Shown here in pieces: positions 16,865 through 24,695 of a stretch of DNA of 64,000 nucleotides. A program made the translations under genes and the position numbers. Source of the DNA: Desulfobacteraceae bacterium (GTDB lineage Bacteria; Desulfobacterota; Desulfobacteria; Desulfobacterales; Desulfobacteraceae); contig JAAEMK010000539.1 of NCBI GenBank assembly GCA_024225635.1, positions 1 through 64,000 on the forward strand, in the 5' to 3' direction. How positions within the stretch are numbered: position 1 is the first letter of the stretch; each line of letters begins with the position of its first letter. Below the pieces are notes generated by a model that worked only from the letters and a program-made list of their open reading frames with translations, did no database searches and was not told where the DNA came from.

Positions 16865-17636
16865 CTCCCTCCTCCACCAGGACACTTGCGAATCCTGAAA
16901 CCGGGTTGTAGGGCCTTAGATCCTTTATCCTCAACGACAGTGGACGGGTCCTGAACTTGGGAACCGGCTCGATCTTCATGATGATCATGGTGCCAAGGGG
17001 GGAACGCTGCACCAGGGGCTGGCGCTCCATGAAGCCCGCGATCCGGCTTGCGCTCCATGGGTACTGAAGGGTGGTTCTCCAGGCAAGGGGCACATCCCCC
17101 AGAATGGCATGGATCATCCGTTTCAACTCCCAGATGCTGAAGTAGTGGGCACGGGACAGGGTGTTGGTGACAAAGATCCGCTTGACCCGCCGCATGAGGT
17201 TAAGGGGGGCGTGTTTGTTCAGCACCCCCAGCACCACGGAATGCCTGGCCACCCTGCAGGCCTCTTCAATGGCCTTGGCGGGCCGCTCCGTAAACTCGAG
17301 ACTGGCGAAAATCATGGCGTGATCAAAGGAATTGTCGTCAAAGGGAAGAGCTTCGGCAACCCCCCGGTGAAGGTCGACCTTGTCCGGGAGGCGCTCCCGT
17401 GCGATGTCCAGCATATAAGGGGAAGGATCTATTCCAGTGAGATGAAGCCCAGAAGAAAGCAGGGGTTCAAGGCTCTTTCCCGTTCCGCACCCGATATCAA
17501 TCAGCCGCTCCCCGCTGTGGGGGGCCAGCATCCCCATGAGCAGGTCCATCTCCAGATCAAAGGCGTAGCCCTGCTTTGCCTTTTCAAACCAGGCATCGTA
17601 TACGCTTGCATCCTTGAAATCAAATACATGTCCCAT
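16833..17636 (-). CDS. Class I SAM-dependent methyltransferase
   Basis: A 267-residue soluble methyltransferase with the Rossmann-type SAM fold. Motif I is LIDIGCGTGKS at residues 45-55, and the acidic post-I motif follows in GIDPSPYMLD; FDHAMIFASLEF matches motif II of the Methyltransf_11 group. The substrate is not evident. Its 3' end overlaps the radical SAM gene by 32 bases in a different frame, so the two are almost certainly co-transcribed and translationally linked. The 228 bases between its start and YedF (divergent) are AT-rich and hold likely promoters for both, none clear enough to call. Confidence 0.88.
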   Translation of the reverse strand: MGHVFDFKDASVYDAWFEKAKQGYAFDLEMDLLMGMLAPHSGERLIDIGCGTGKSLEPLLSSGLHLTGIDPSPYMLDIARERLPDKVDLHRGVAEALPFDDNSFDHAMIFASLEFTERPAKAIEEACRVARHSVVLGVLNKHAPLNLMRRVKRIFVTNTLSRAHYFSIWELKRMIHAILGDVPLAWRTTLQYPWSASRIAGFMERQPLVQRSPLGTMIIMKIEPVPKFRTRPLSLRIKDLRPYNPVSGFASVLVEEGDENINLRKTG

Positions 17637-17864
17637 AATGGTACATTATTATTCCAAATCATGGTAATCTATCAAGGTCAATTTTTCATTATTGCATATT
17701 TCTATGACCAATCCCCATTCCATCAGGTGTTTCAATTTGACAAACCATGGCAACCCCCATAGATTTTATCCTTTTAACCAATGTTCGGGATGGCATGGTT
17801 TTACATGCCGTCCATCAAAACCAAACTTTCAAAGTTGCGTTTTTCAACCCCAAGGCAGGTAAAG

Positions 17865-18470
17865 ATGATAATAGAGATAGACGGGCAGGGACTTGCGTGC
17901 CCAGCCCCGGTACTGAAGACAAAAGAGGCGATCGAAACCCGGAAACCGGAACAGATCCGCGTGATCGTGGACAACGATGCGGCTGCGGAAAATGTGAGCC
18001 GGTTTCTCACCTATAACGGCTTTGAGGTCTCGGTGGATTCAGACGGCAGAACCTCGGTGATCGAGGGCATCAGGGATATCACGGCCGGGGAGGCATCCCT
18101 GCCGGAAAAAATGGAAGAGGACGAGCAGGAGCACCAGAAGATCATGGTGATGATCGCCTCCCAGACCATTGGCAAGGGGGATGACCTGCTCGGCGAGAAG
18201 CTCATGGCAAGCTTTGTAAAGACCCTGAAGGAGATGGGGGAAGACCTGTGGCGGGTGGTGTTTGTCAATGCGGGGGTCAAGTTCACCGTCGAAGGGTCAC
18301 CGCTGCTTGAGGATATCCAGGCCCTTGAGGAGCAGGGGGTTCACATCCTGGTGTGCGGCACCTGCCTCACCCATTTTGATCTTCTGGAACAAAAAAAAGT
18401 GGGAGAGACCACCAACATGCTGGACATCGTCACCGCCATGGAGCTTGCGGACAAGGTGATCAACCTTTAG
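17865..18470 (+). CDS. yedF: YedF-type sulfurtransferase-like selenium metabolism protein
   Basis: A 201-residue two-domain protein. The N-terminal TusA/SirA-like domain has the conserved GQGLACPAPVL with Cys12; the C-terminal domain is DsrE/F-like and contains LVCGTCLTHFDL. This fusion is the family annotated as YedF, found in organisms that use selenium and proposed to deliver reactive selenium or sulfur. The start at 17865 matches the family N terminus (MIIEIDGQGL); the frame is open 28 codons further upstream but that part has no homology I recognise. No selD, selA or selB is in the window, so the link to selenium is by family only. It ends 19 bases from a convergent SPOR-domain gene. Confidence 0.9.
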   Translation: MIIEIDGQGLACPAPVLKTKEAIETRKPEQIRVIVDNDAAAENVSRFLTYNGFEVSVDSDGRTSVIEGIRDITAGEASLPEKMEEDEQEHQKIMVMIASQTIGKGDDLLGEKLMASFVKTLKEMGEDLWRVVFVNAGVKFTVEGSPLLEDIQALEEQGVHILVCGTCLTHFDLLEQKKVGETTNMLDIVTAMELADKVINL

Positions 18471-18489
18471 AGCCCCGCTCTTGCCCCCC

Positions 18490-19749
18490 CTAATTATTGT
18501 CAACAAAGAAATCATCAATCAGGTGCTGCCGCTTCAACCCGTTTCCATAATCGGCAGCACTTTTTTTATCGGCAAACCGTGATATCCGCACGATGAACCA
18601 GGTGCGGCCCCCGCCGTCGGCCTTGTAGACATAGGCATCCAGCCCTTTGCCCTTGAGCTTTGCCACATAGGCGTCGGCATGCTTTTTCTTGAGATAGGCG
18701 GCCACCTGGATGGTGAACTGCTTGGGGATCGCCACCTCAACCTTCTTCACCTCCGGCGTCTTGGGGGCGGACTGGAAAAGATGGGCCACGGTGTTAACCA
18801 TGAAGCCGAGGATAACAACGGCAACCACCACTCCCAGGCCCCTTTTCAGGGCGGTTTGAAGGGTTTTCCGCTCCCGGAAAAACGTGTATCCCCGTTTCAG
18901 GAGCGCCGCCGTGCCGTTAACCACCATGGGCAGGCCCAGTACCGCATTTTTCACCATCCGACCGATCCCCCTGGCGCCCCTGCCCAGTCCCCCGGCCAGG
19001 TTGGACAGGTTCACCCCGGAGGAGCGTTTGAACCCGGTGGCAGGGAAAGCCGGACGGGCCAGGGTTTCGGGTCCCAACAGTTCGTTGATGTCGGACAGGG
19101 TCTCCGGGCTCACCCCGACCCCCGACCTTACCATCTTGTACACCTTCCGGGCCACGAAGTCGGTCCGGCCGGATGCCACAAAGAGTTCGGCCACAAGCTC
19201 CCGTATGACGGGATGGTCCAGGTGCTCCTCGGCCACAAGAGTAAGGATCTCATGGTCCTCCCTTCCCGGGGTGGTGCCATTGCAGAGCCGCTTCAGCCAG
19301 AGCAGGGCGATCTCCTCCTCCTGGGGAGCCATGCGCAGAAACGCTTTCACCGCCCGGTCAAAGGCAGGGTTTTCAAGGGTTGAGGTGAGGCTGAACCTTG
19401 CCAGGGCCCCGGCAAGGACCAGGGCGACCCGCCGTGCCCTGAACGGAGAGATCAGGGCTGTGTCATAGAGCCGCAGGGCCTTCAGGAACCGCTGTTCGCT
19501 CCGTCTGACAATACCGGCCCGCTCCCAGGTCTCGGCCTCTTTGACCCGGGCGATCACCAGGCCCTCCCCCATACGGTTCATGGCGGCTCCGACTATAATA
19601 TAAAGGGCCGAAAAGAGAACCAGGGCAATCAGGAGATCATGGCCCGGGAAAATGCCGTTCACCAGGGGCATGGCCCAGAAGACCAGGGGAATGCCCAGAA
19701 TCGATACCATCCAGAGACAAAGGGTTGTATGGCGCAGCATCCGCATCAT
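18490..19749 (-). CDS. Membrane protein with C-terminal SPOR domain
   Basis: A 419-residue inner-membrane protein. Two hydrophobic helices occupy residues 10-55, a helical cytoplasmic-type region follows with HEAT/TPR-like character, another transmembrane helix lies near 300-325, and the last 80 residues form a SPOR domain beginning KQFTIQVAAYLKKKHADAYV. SPOR domains bind denuded septal peptidoglycan. The gene is coupled to the upstream class A PBP gene by an ATGA overlap, and two consecutive ATG codons mark the start, with GAGGTG upstream. The set points to cell-wall synthesis or division, but the middle region matches no family I know. Confidence 0.83.
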   Translation of the reverse strand: MMRMLRHTTLCLWMVSILGIPLVFWAMPLVNGIFPGHDLLIALVLFSALYIIVGAAMNRMGEGLVIARVKEAETWERAGIVRRSEQRFLKALRLYDTALISPFRARRVALVLAGALARFSLTSTLENPAFDRAVKAFLRMAPQEEEIALLWLKRLCNGTTPGREDHEILTLVAEEHLDHPVIRELVAELFVASGRTDFVARKVYKMVRSGVGVSPETLSDINELLGPETLARPAFPATGFKRSSGVNLSNLAGGLGRGARGIGRMVKNAVLGLPMVVNGTAALLKRGYTFFRERKTLQTALKRGLGVVVAVVILGFMVNTVAHLFQSAPKTPEVKKVEVAIPKQFTIQVAAYLKKKHADAYVAKLKGKGLDAYVYKADGGGRTWFIVRISRFADKKSAADYGNGLKRQHLIDDFFVDNN

Positions 19750-21743
19750 GGCGTCACCTCCTGGCAAAGGATCTGGTCCTCTTTCAAGGGCACCTGGAAC
19801 ACCCGTGGGGCCTCCCCGTCCTCGGGCGCGCACCCCGTGACCGCATCCACGGCCTCGAACCGGATGCCCCCGGGAATGGGGAACTCCCGTTCAGGCTCGT
19901 TTTTCAGGGCCTCTTTCATGAACTCCGCCCAGATGGGAGCGGCCGCCCGGCCGCCGGTGACGCCGATCCGTCCCTTGACTGCAAGCTTCTTCTTCCTGTC
20001 AAACCCCGTCCACACCGATACGGAAAGGGAGGGGGTAAACCCGGTGAACCAGGCATCATTATAGGAATCCGTGGTGCCGGTCTTGCCTGCGGCCGGCCGG
20101 GTGAAGCCGAACCTGCGAACATTGCGGCCGCTTCCGTTGTCCACCACCGACCGCATCATGTCCACCACCTGAAACGTGGTTTCAGGGTCCAGCACCCGTT
20201 TGCCCTGGGCAATGTGCTCCTCGATCACCCGTCCAAAGGGATCCTCCACCCGCCAGATGAGAAAGGGTTCATGGCGGACCCCGTTGGTGGCAAAGGTTGC
20301 AAAGGCCGACGCCATCTCCAGGGGGGTGACTCCGCAGGTCCCAAGGGCAATGGAGTAGATCTCCTGAAGCCGGCTCTTGATGCCGCAAAGATGTGCCGTC
20401 CGGATGACCGAAGCGGGTCCGGTTCTCTCCACAAGCTGGGCTGCGATGGTGTTGACCGAATGGGTCAGGGCCTGCTTCAGCACCATCCCCCCCTTGAAGC
20501 GCCGTTCGAAATTCTGGGGCCGCCAGGCAGGGGCGCCGTTGACCGTGATGGTCACGGCCTTGTCCTCCATGACGCTGGCCGGATTCAGGCCCAGGTCGTT
20601 CAAGGCGGCATAAAAGAGAAAGGGCTTGAACCCGGAGCCCGGCTGACGGCGGCTCTGGACGGCCCGGTTGAATTCGGTCTGAAAATAGTCCCGGCCCCCC
20701 ACCATGGCCTTTACGGCGCCGGAACCGGTATCAATGGCGACCAGGGCTCCCTGGGGCAGGGGTGCATCCCCCGGGTTGAGCCCCATCATGGTATCCAGAC
20801 GAAGGAGCCCCTTGGCAACGGCCTGGTCGGCAGCCGCCTGAAGCCGGGTATCCAGGGTGGAATACACCTTGATGCCCCCGTGGAAAACAACCTCCTCCCC
20901 GTACTTTTGCACCAGCCGGTTGATGAGCGCATCCACAAAATAGGAACCGGTCCTGGAATCCCCCTGCCGGGAGAAGAGCTGCGGCCGGGTGGCCATGGCT
21001 TCCCGGGCTTCCGGCTCCTCGATCGCCCCCACCTCCACCATCCGTTTCAGGACGACGTTCCGCCGTTTCAACGCCCTGTCATAATGACGAAAGGGATTGT
21101 ACCGGGTGGGGGATTTGGGAAGTCCTGCCAGGAGCGCGGCCTGGCCCAGGTTGAGATCCGACGCCGGGATGCCGAAATAGAGCTGGGACGCCTTTTCAAT
21201 GCCCTGGGCCCCTGCCCCGAAATGGATCTGGTTGATGTAGGCGTGGAGAACCTCCTGCTTGGTGCTGGTGGCCTCGATCTGGAACGCCACCAGAAGCTCC
21301 CTGAATTTCCGCAGATAGGTTTTTTCAAAACTGAAAAAGAGATTCTTGGCCAGCTGCTGGGTGATGGTGGAAGCCCCCTGGATCCTGCCCGGCTCAAACA
21401 GGGTAATATAGAGCGCCTTGAGGGTTCGCAGTTTGTTCAGACCGTGGTGCTCCCAGAATCGATGATCCTCGGTGGCCACAACGGCATCCAGGAAATGGGT
21501 TGATACGGAAGTAAGCTGCACCGGCACACGGCCCCCAAGGGTCATGAGCCGCTCCCCTGAAACGGCAAAGATCTCGGTCTGGGGCACATCGATGATCCTG
21601 CCAAGGGGCTCCGGCACCCGGGGCAAATCCTTGGCCGCGATAAATATCAGGCAGGTCAGCAACAGAAAGGCCGTGCCTGCAAAAGCGAGCATGGCGTAAA
21701 AGGCAAGCCTCGCAACAGAGTAAATAGATTTTAAGGTGTTCAT
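19746..21743 (-). CDS. Class A penicillin-binding protein (PBP1-type glycosyltransferase/transpeptidase)
   Basis: A 665-residue bifunctional peptidoglycan synthase anchored by one N-terminal transmembrane helix. The GT51 glycosyltransferase domain shows ATEDHRFWEHHG near residue 85 with its catalytic glutamate, then GASTITQQLAKN and the conserved RKFRELLVA region. The transpeptidase domain has the nucleophile in PGSGFKPFL (SxxK, near 368), SVN, and KTGTTD near 552. The start overlaps the stop of the upstream unknown gene (ATGA), and the stop overlaps the SPOR protein start, so the three genes form one operon. Compared with E. coli PBP1a it is shorter and lacks the large inserted domain. Confidence 0.95.
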   Translation of the reverse strand: MNTLKSIYSVARLAFYAMLAFAGTAFLLLTCLIFIAAKDLPRVPEPLGRIIDVPQTEIFAVSGERLMTLGGRVPVQLTSVSTHFLDAVVATEDHRFWEHHGLNKLRTLKALYITLFEPGRIQGASTITQQLAKNLFFSFEKTYLRKFRELLVAFQIEATSTKQEVLHAYINQIHFGAGAQGIEKASQLYFGIPASDLNLGQAALLAGLPKSPTRYNPFRHYDRALKRRNVVLKRMVEVGAIEEPEAREAMATRPQLFSRQGDSRTGSYFVDALINRLVQKYGEEVVFHGGIKVYSTLDTRLQAAADQAVAKGLLRLDTMMGLNPGDAPLPQGALVAIDTGSGAVKAMVGGRDYFQTEFNRAVQSRRQPGSGFKPFLFYAALNDLGLNPASVMEDKAVTITVNGAPAWRPQNFERRFKGGMVLKQALTHSVNTIAAQLVERTGPASVIRTAHLCGIKSRLQEIYSIALGTCGVTPLEMASAFATFATNGVRHEPFLIWRVEDPFGRVIEEHIAQGKRVLDPETTFQVVDMMRSVVDNGSGRNVRRFGFTRPAAGKTGTTDSYNDAWFTGFTPSLSVSVWTGFDRKKKLAVKGRIGVTGGRAAAPIWAEFMKEALKNEPEREFPIPGGIRFEAVDAVTGCAPEDGEAPRVFQVPLKEDQILCQEVTP

Positions 21744-22612
21744 TGATCTCCCTTGGCAAGGCCCATGCTCAACCGCCACACGGCCCACTCCCTGGCCCTG
21801 ACAAAGACGATCTTTGTGTGACCGTTCTCCCGGAACTCAAACCCGAGCCGTATATATCCCGATTTGGCCTCGTTCCAGATGCCGGCCCGGACAATGTGTC
21901 CCTTCTCCCTCAGCAGGGTTTCCGGGGTGGTGATCAGGTCCGGCTGCACCTCCTTTGGAAGGGAGAGAAGCACCTTGAAAAACCGGTCGGCCGGAAAAAT
22001 CCGCCCGGCAAACCCGGGAATATCCTCAAGTTTGCCCGGAAAAGAGGTTTCCTGCTTTTCAAGGCCGGACAGAAAGGAATGATCAAGATCCAGCTGCCGG
22101 ATCACCCGGTTGTCGGACCCGAGGAAATAGATCTCCAGCCCCTGGGAGGTGCCCTGGCAGAAGATCCGGGTAAGGCCCGGGCTGCCAAAGAGCCATACAA
22201 GTTCGGAAGGCGGGATCAATTCCGTTGCGATATCCGGCGCAAGCCCAAGGTAAAGCTCCTTGAACCGGTCACTGTCAAGGCTTGTCCACTGCCCCGGCAG
22301 CACGATCCCGGCAAGCTCGGCAAAGGTGGCGGCCACCTGGACCGCCCGCGCCGTATCCCGGCGCTCGGTCACCATTGAGTCAAGGGCCGTGTGGGCCCGG
22401 GAAGCCTGGTTGCCGGTCTGCCAGACGATCCCGATTTCAGGGCGCAGGGCGTTGGTGGAGGCGAGGTAGTTGCCTATCAGGCGCTCGCCCCAATCAAACC
22501 TGAATTCCGAAAATACGAGGGTAGCCAGAGCGACCAGGAGAAACAGGTTGAACAGGGACAGGGTTCTCTTGAGCCACTCGGAAACAGTGATTGGTTCATA
22601 CCATTGTGTCAT
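21740..22612 (-). CDS. Unknown single-pass membrane protein, first gene of PBP operon
   Basis: I do not recognise this 290-residue protein. It has a short cytoplasmic N terminus, one transmembrane helix at about residues 18-37 (FNLFLLVALATLVFSEF) and a large, presumably periplasmic, domain with mixed alpha/beta character and no cysteine motif. It is translationally coupled (ATGA) to a class A PBP, which is coupled in turn to a SPOR protein. By analogy with LpoA/LpoB or CpoB it might regulate the PBP, but that is guilt by association only. No strong ribosome site is seen before the ATG. Confidence 0.7.
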   Translation of the reverse strand: MTQWYEPITVSEWLKRTLSLFNLFLLVALATLVFSEFRFDWGERLIGNYLASTNALRPEIGIVWQTGNQASRAHTALDSMVTERRDTARAVQVAATFAELAGIVLPGQWTSLDSDRFKELYLGLAPDIATELIPPSELVWLFGSPGLTRIFCQGTSQGLEIYFLGSDNRVIRQLDLDHSFLSGLEKQETSFPGKLEDIPGFAGRIFPADRFFKVLLSLPKEVQPDLITTPETLLREKGHIVRAGIWNEAKSGYIRLGFEFRENGHTKIVFVRAREWAVWRLSMGLAKGDQ

Positions 22613-22703
22613 GAACGAGATTTATGCCTAAAATCACCAATTTTTGCAAGAAAATTCACGACTCCCTCCCATGTTGCCATGATCATAGGGCGTAAAACAA
22701 ATA

Positions 22704-22733
22704 TTGACAACCCACCAGGAATATTGTTATTTT
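22704..22733 (+). promoter_or_regulatory. Sigma-70-type promoter for the Abi gene
   Basis: TTGACA (22704-22709) and TATTTT (22728-22733) are separated by 18 bases, about 85 bases before the chosen Abi start. It sits in an AT-rich intergenic stretch between the divergent PBP operon and the Abi gene. Confidence 0.5.
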
Positions 22734-22818
22734 ATTCTTAACTGTGCCCGAACCTCTGCTACCGACTTGTTCGGTACTATGTTTGGGCCTTCTTGTTTTT
22801 GGAATATTAATTTATAAA

Positions 22819-23802
22819 ATGACCTCACTTTCTCTTCCCAAACCCCATCAGAGCTACGCTCAACTGGTTGATCTTCTGGAAAAAAGAGGGATGATCATAC
22901 CGGATAAAAACCGTGCTGAAAGAAAACTATCACAAATTGGTTATTACAGGCTTAGCGGGTTCTGGTATCCTTGTCGTGAATTTAAAAAAGACGCCAGAGG
23001 TCAACAGGTTATTAACAAACTGAATGGCAAGCCGGTAAGGGAAGATACCTTTCAGAAAAACATCAATTTTAACGACATCATCCAGTTGTACCTCTTTGAT
23101 AAAAAGCTCAGGTTGTTAATGCTCGACGCAATTGAACGAATTGAAATCCAGATTCGTTCGGTTATCGCCCATGAGGTTGGATATCATGATCCTCTTGCCT
23201 ACGAAAATCAAGTTTTTATGAATCCAAAGAAATGTGAGGACTGGTATGATCCCAAAAGAAAAAAAATCAGAAATTTTTGGAAAGAATGGAGAATAAGCCA
23301 TTCAAACAAAATAAAAGCCAGCCGTGAAGAGTGTATAAAGTGGCACCTATCGAACTCCAAGTCCATACCGATTTGGGTAGCGGTTGAAGCTTGGGATTTT
23401 GGAACCATGTCGAAATACTATGAAAATCTTAAGCGTAAATATCAAAACAAGATCTCTTCGAGACTGGGTATTTCTAACCCGGTCGTATTGAAAAAATGGT
23501 TGCAGGAAATCAATATTCTTCGGAATAGATGTGCCCATCATACAAGGATTTGGAATCAATCCTTTCGGAATCCTCTTCCTGTACTGTATAATCCATATTT
23601 TAATGCCCTGAACCTCGATAGGAATGCATTAAAAAGGAATTACGGTATGATTTGCGTACTTTGGTTCCTGGTCAAAAGAATTGGCCCAAGTTCAAGTTGG
23701 TTAAATTATGTAACTGACTTAATAGACTCCAAACCGTCCATGGATAGTTGTCCCAATACTGCAATGGGCTTCCCAGACAATAATCGAATTATCTTTTCCT
23801 GA
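22819..23802 (+). CDS. Abi_2-family (AbiD/AbiF) abortive-infection protein
   Basis: A 327-residue protein of the Abi_2 (AbiD/AbiF) family, lactococcal-type phage abortive-infection proteins. The N terminus has the family pattern PHQSYAQLVDLLEKRGMII followed by KLSQIGYYRLSGFWYP. The middle has LYLFDKKLRLLMLDAIERIE. Near residue 235 it carries RNRCAHHTRIWN, an RxxxxH element typical of HEPN ribonucleases. The start at 22819 fits the family N terminus; the longer frame begins with a hydrophobic stretch that is probably untranslated. Base composition is clearly AT-richer than the flanking cell-wall operon, which suggests horizontal acquisition. It stands alone, with no partner gene, which is usual for this family. 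Cytoplasmic; the trigger and RNA target are unknown. Confidence 0.9.
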   Translation: MTSLSLPKPHQSYAQLVDLLEKRGMIIPDKNRAERKLSQIGYYRLSGFWYPCREFKKDARGQQVINKLNGKPVREDTFQKNINFNDIIQLYLFDKKLRLLMLDAIERIEIQIRSVIAHEVGYHDPLAYENQVFMNPKKCEDWYDPKRKKIRNFWKEWRISHSNKIKASREECIKWHLSNSKSIPIWVAVEAWDFGTMSKYYENLKRKYQNKISSRLGISNPVVLKKWLQEINILRNRCAHHTRIWNQSFRNPLPVLYNPYFNALNLDRNALKRNYGMICVLWFLVKRIGPSSSWLNYVTDLIDSKPSMDSCPNTAMGFPDNNRIIFS

Positions 23803-23912
23803 TTTCTCCGTTCATGCCCCGGAACCGGTATGCATGAATCTGCCCCGTCCCGGTACCTTCCCTGAAAAAGGGAATGCGGAGAAAGGTGGATTTATGGAAC
23901 AACCCGCTATGG

Positions 23913-24566
23913 TTATTTCTGTTCTTTTTTAAATCGGGAGCGCTTCTTGAACCACTCCTGGTCACCATACAGTTTTTCCAGGCATTCCGGGCAGAGACCG
24001 TGGCTGAAGAGAGCGTCCGATCGGCTCTCAATATATATCTCTATCTGGTTCCAGTATCCTTCATCGTCCCGTATTTTCTTGCAGGAACCGCAGATGGGAA
24101 GCAATCCGCTCAAGGTTTTGATTTCGGAAAGCGCCTTTTCCAGTTCCCTGTTTTTATCTTCCACCTCACGGGTATACTGAAGAAGCCTGTCTTCAGAGTT
24201 TAACAGCCTGAGCCCCACGGCAATGCGGCTGTGCAGTTCTCCGCTGTGAACCGGTTTTGAAAGGAAATCGCAGGCACCGCTGTCAAGGGCCTTGATAATA
24301 TCCTTTTTTTCGTTTTTGACCGTAAGAAGTATTGTGTAGATCAGCGGTCCCCCCTCCCGGTCGTTCAGTTCCCTGCAAATTTCAATGCCCTCCATCCCCG
24401 GCATGATCCAGTCAAGGATGGCAAGCCTGGGGGGCTTCTCCCCGGAGAGCGCATCAAAGGCACTTTTCCCATCTTCAAACGACACAACCTCATAACCTGA
24501 CTTTTCCAGGTTTTTGGTGAGGGCCAGCCGTGTCATGGTATCGTCATCGGCTACCAGAATCTTCAT
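23913..24566 (-). CDS. Response regulator with coiled coil and cysteine-rich tail
   Basis: A 217-residue receiver protein. The receiver has LVADDD at the N terminus, the phospho-acceptor in LAILDWIMPGMEG and KPVH for the conserved lysine. A short coiled coil (REVEDKNRELEKALSEI) leads to the tail GLLPICGSCKKIRDDEGYW...FSHGLCPECLEKLYG, with two CxxC pairs. The tail is nearly the same as that of the response regulator at 11004-11588. It lies 129 bases downstream of the two giant hybrid kinases on the same strand, so it may receive phosphate from their Hpt domains. AGGAG is 8 bases before the ATG at 24566; the open frame extends further without a site. No DNA-binding domain is present. Confidence 0.88.
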   Translation of the reverse strand: MKILVADDDTMTRLALTKNLEKSGYEVVSFEDGKSAFDALSGEKPPRLAILDWIMPGMEGIEICRELNDREGGPLIYTILLTVKNEKKDIIKALDSGACDFLSKPVHSGELHSRIAVGLRLLNSEDRLLQYTREVEDKNRELEKALSEIKTLSGLLPICGSCKKIRDDEGYWNQIEIYIESRSDALFSHGLCPECLEKLYGDQEWFKKRSRFKKEQK

Positions 24567-24695
24567 TTTCCCGTCTCCTGATTTAAAAAAACAATTATGC
24601 ACCGGGCGTTCCCATGGGATTCCCCCGGACAAAGCGTCCCCGGAGGGAAACCCGGGGGCTTTTCCTGATGCCGGCCCCGGTAACTACGAAGAGAG

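Noticed and set aside
19725-21503. 592-codon plus-strand frame opposite the class A PBP
   Set aside because: Antisense shadow. All PBP motifs are on the minus strand.
22744-22818. Extended hydrophobic N terminus for the Abi protein
   Set aside because: The extra 25 codons have no ribosome site and family members start at MTSLSLPKPH-like sequence.
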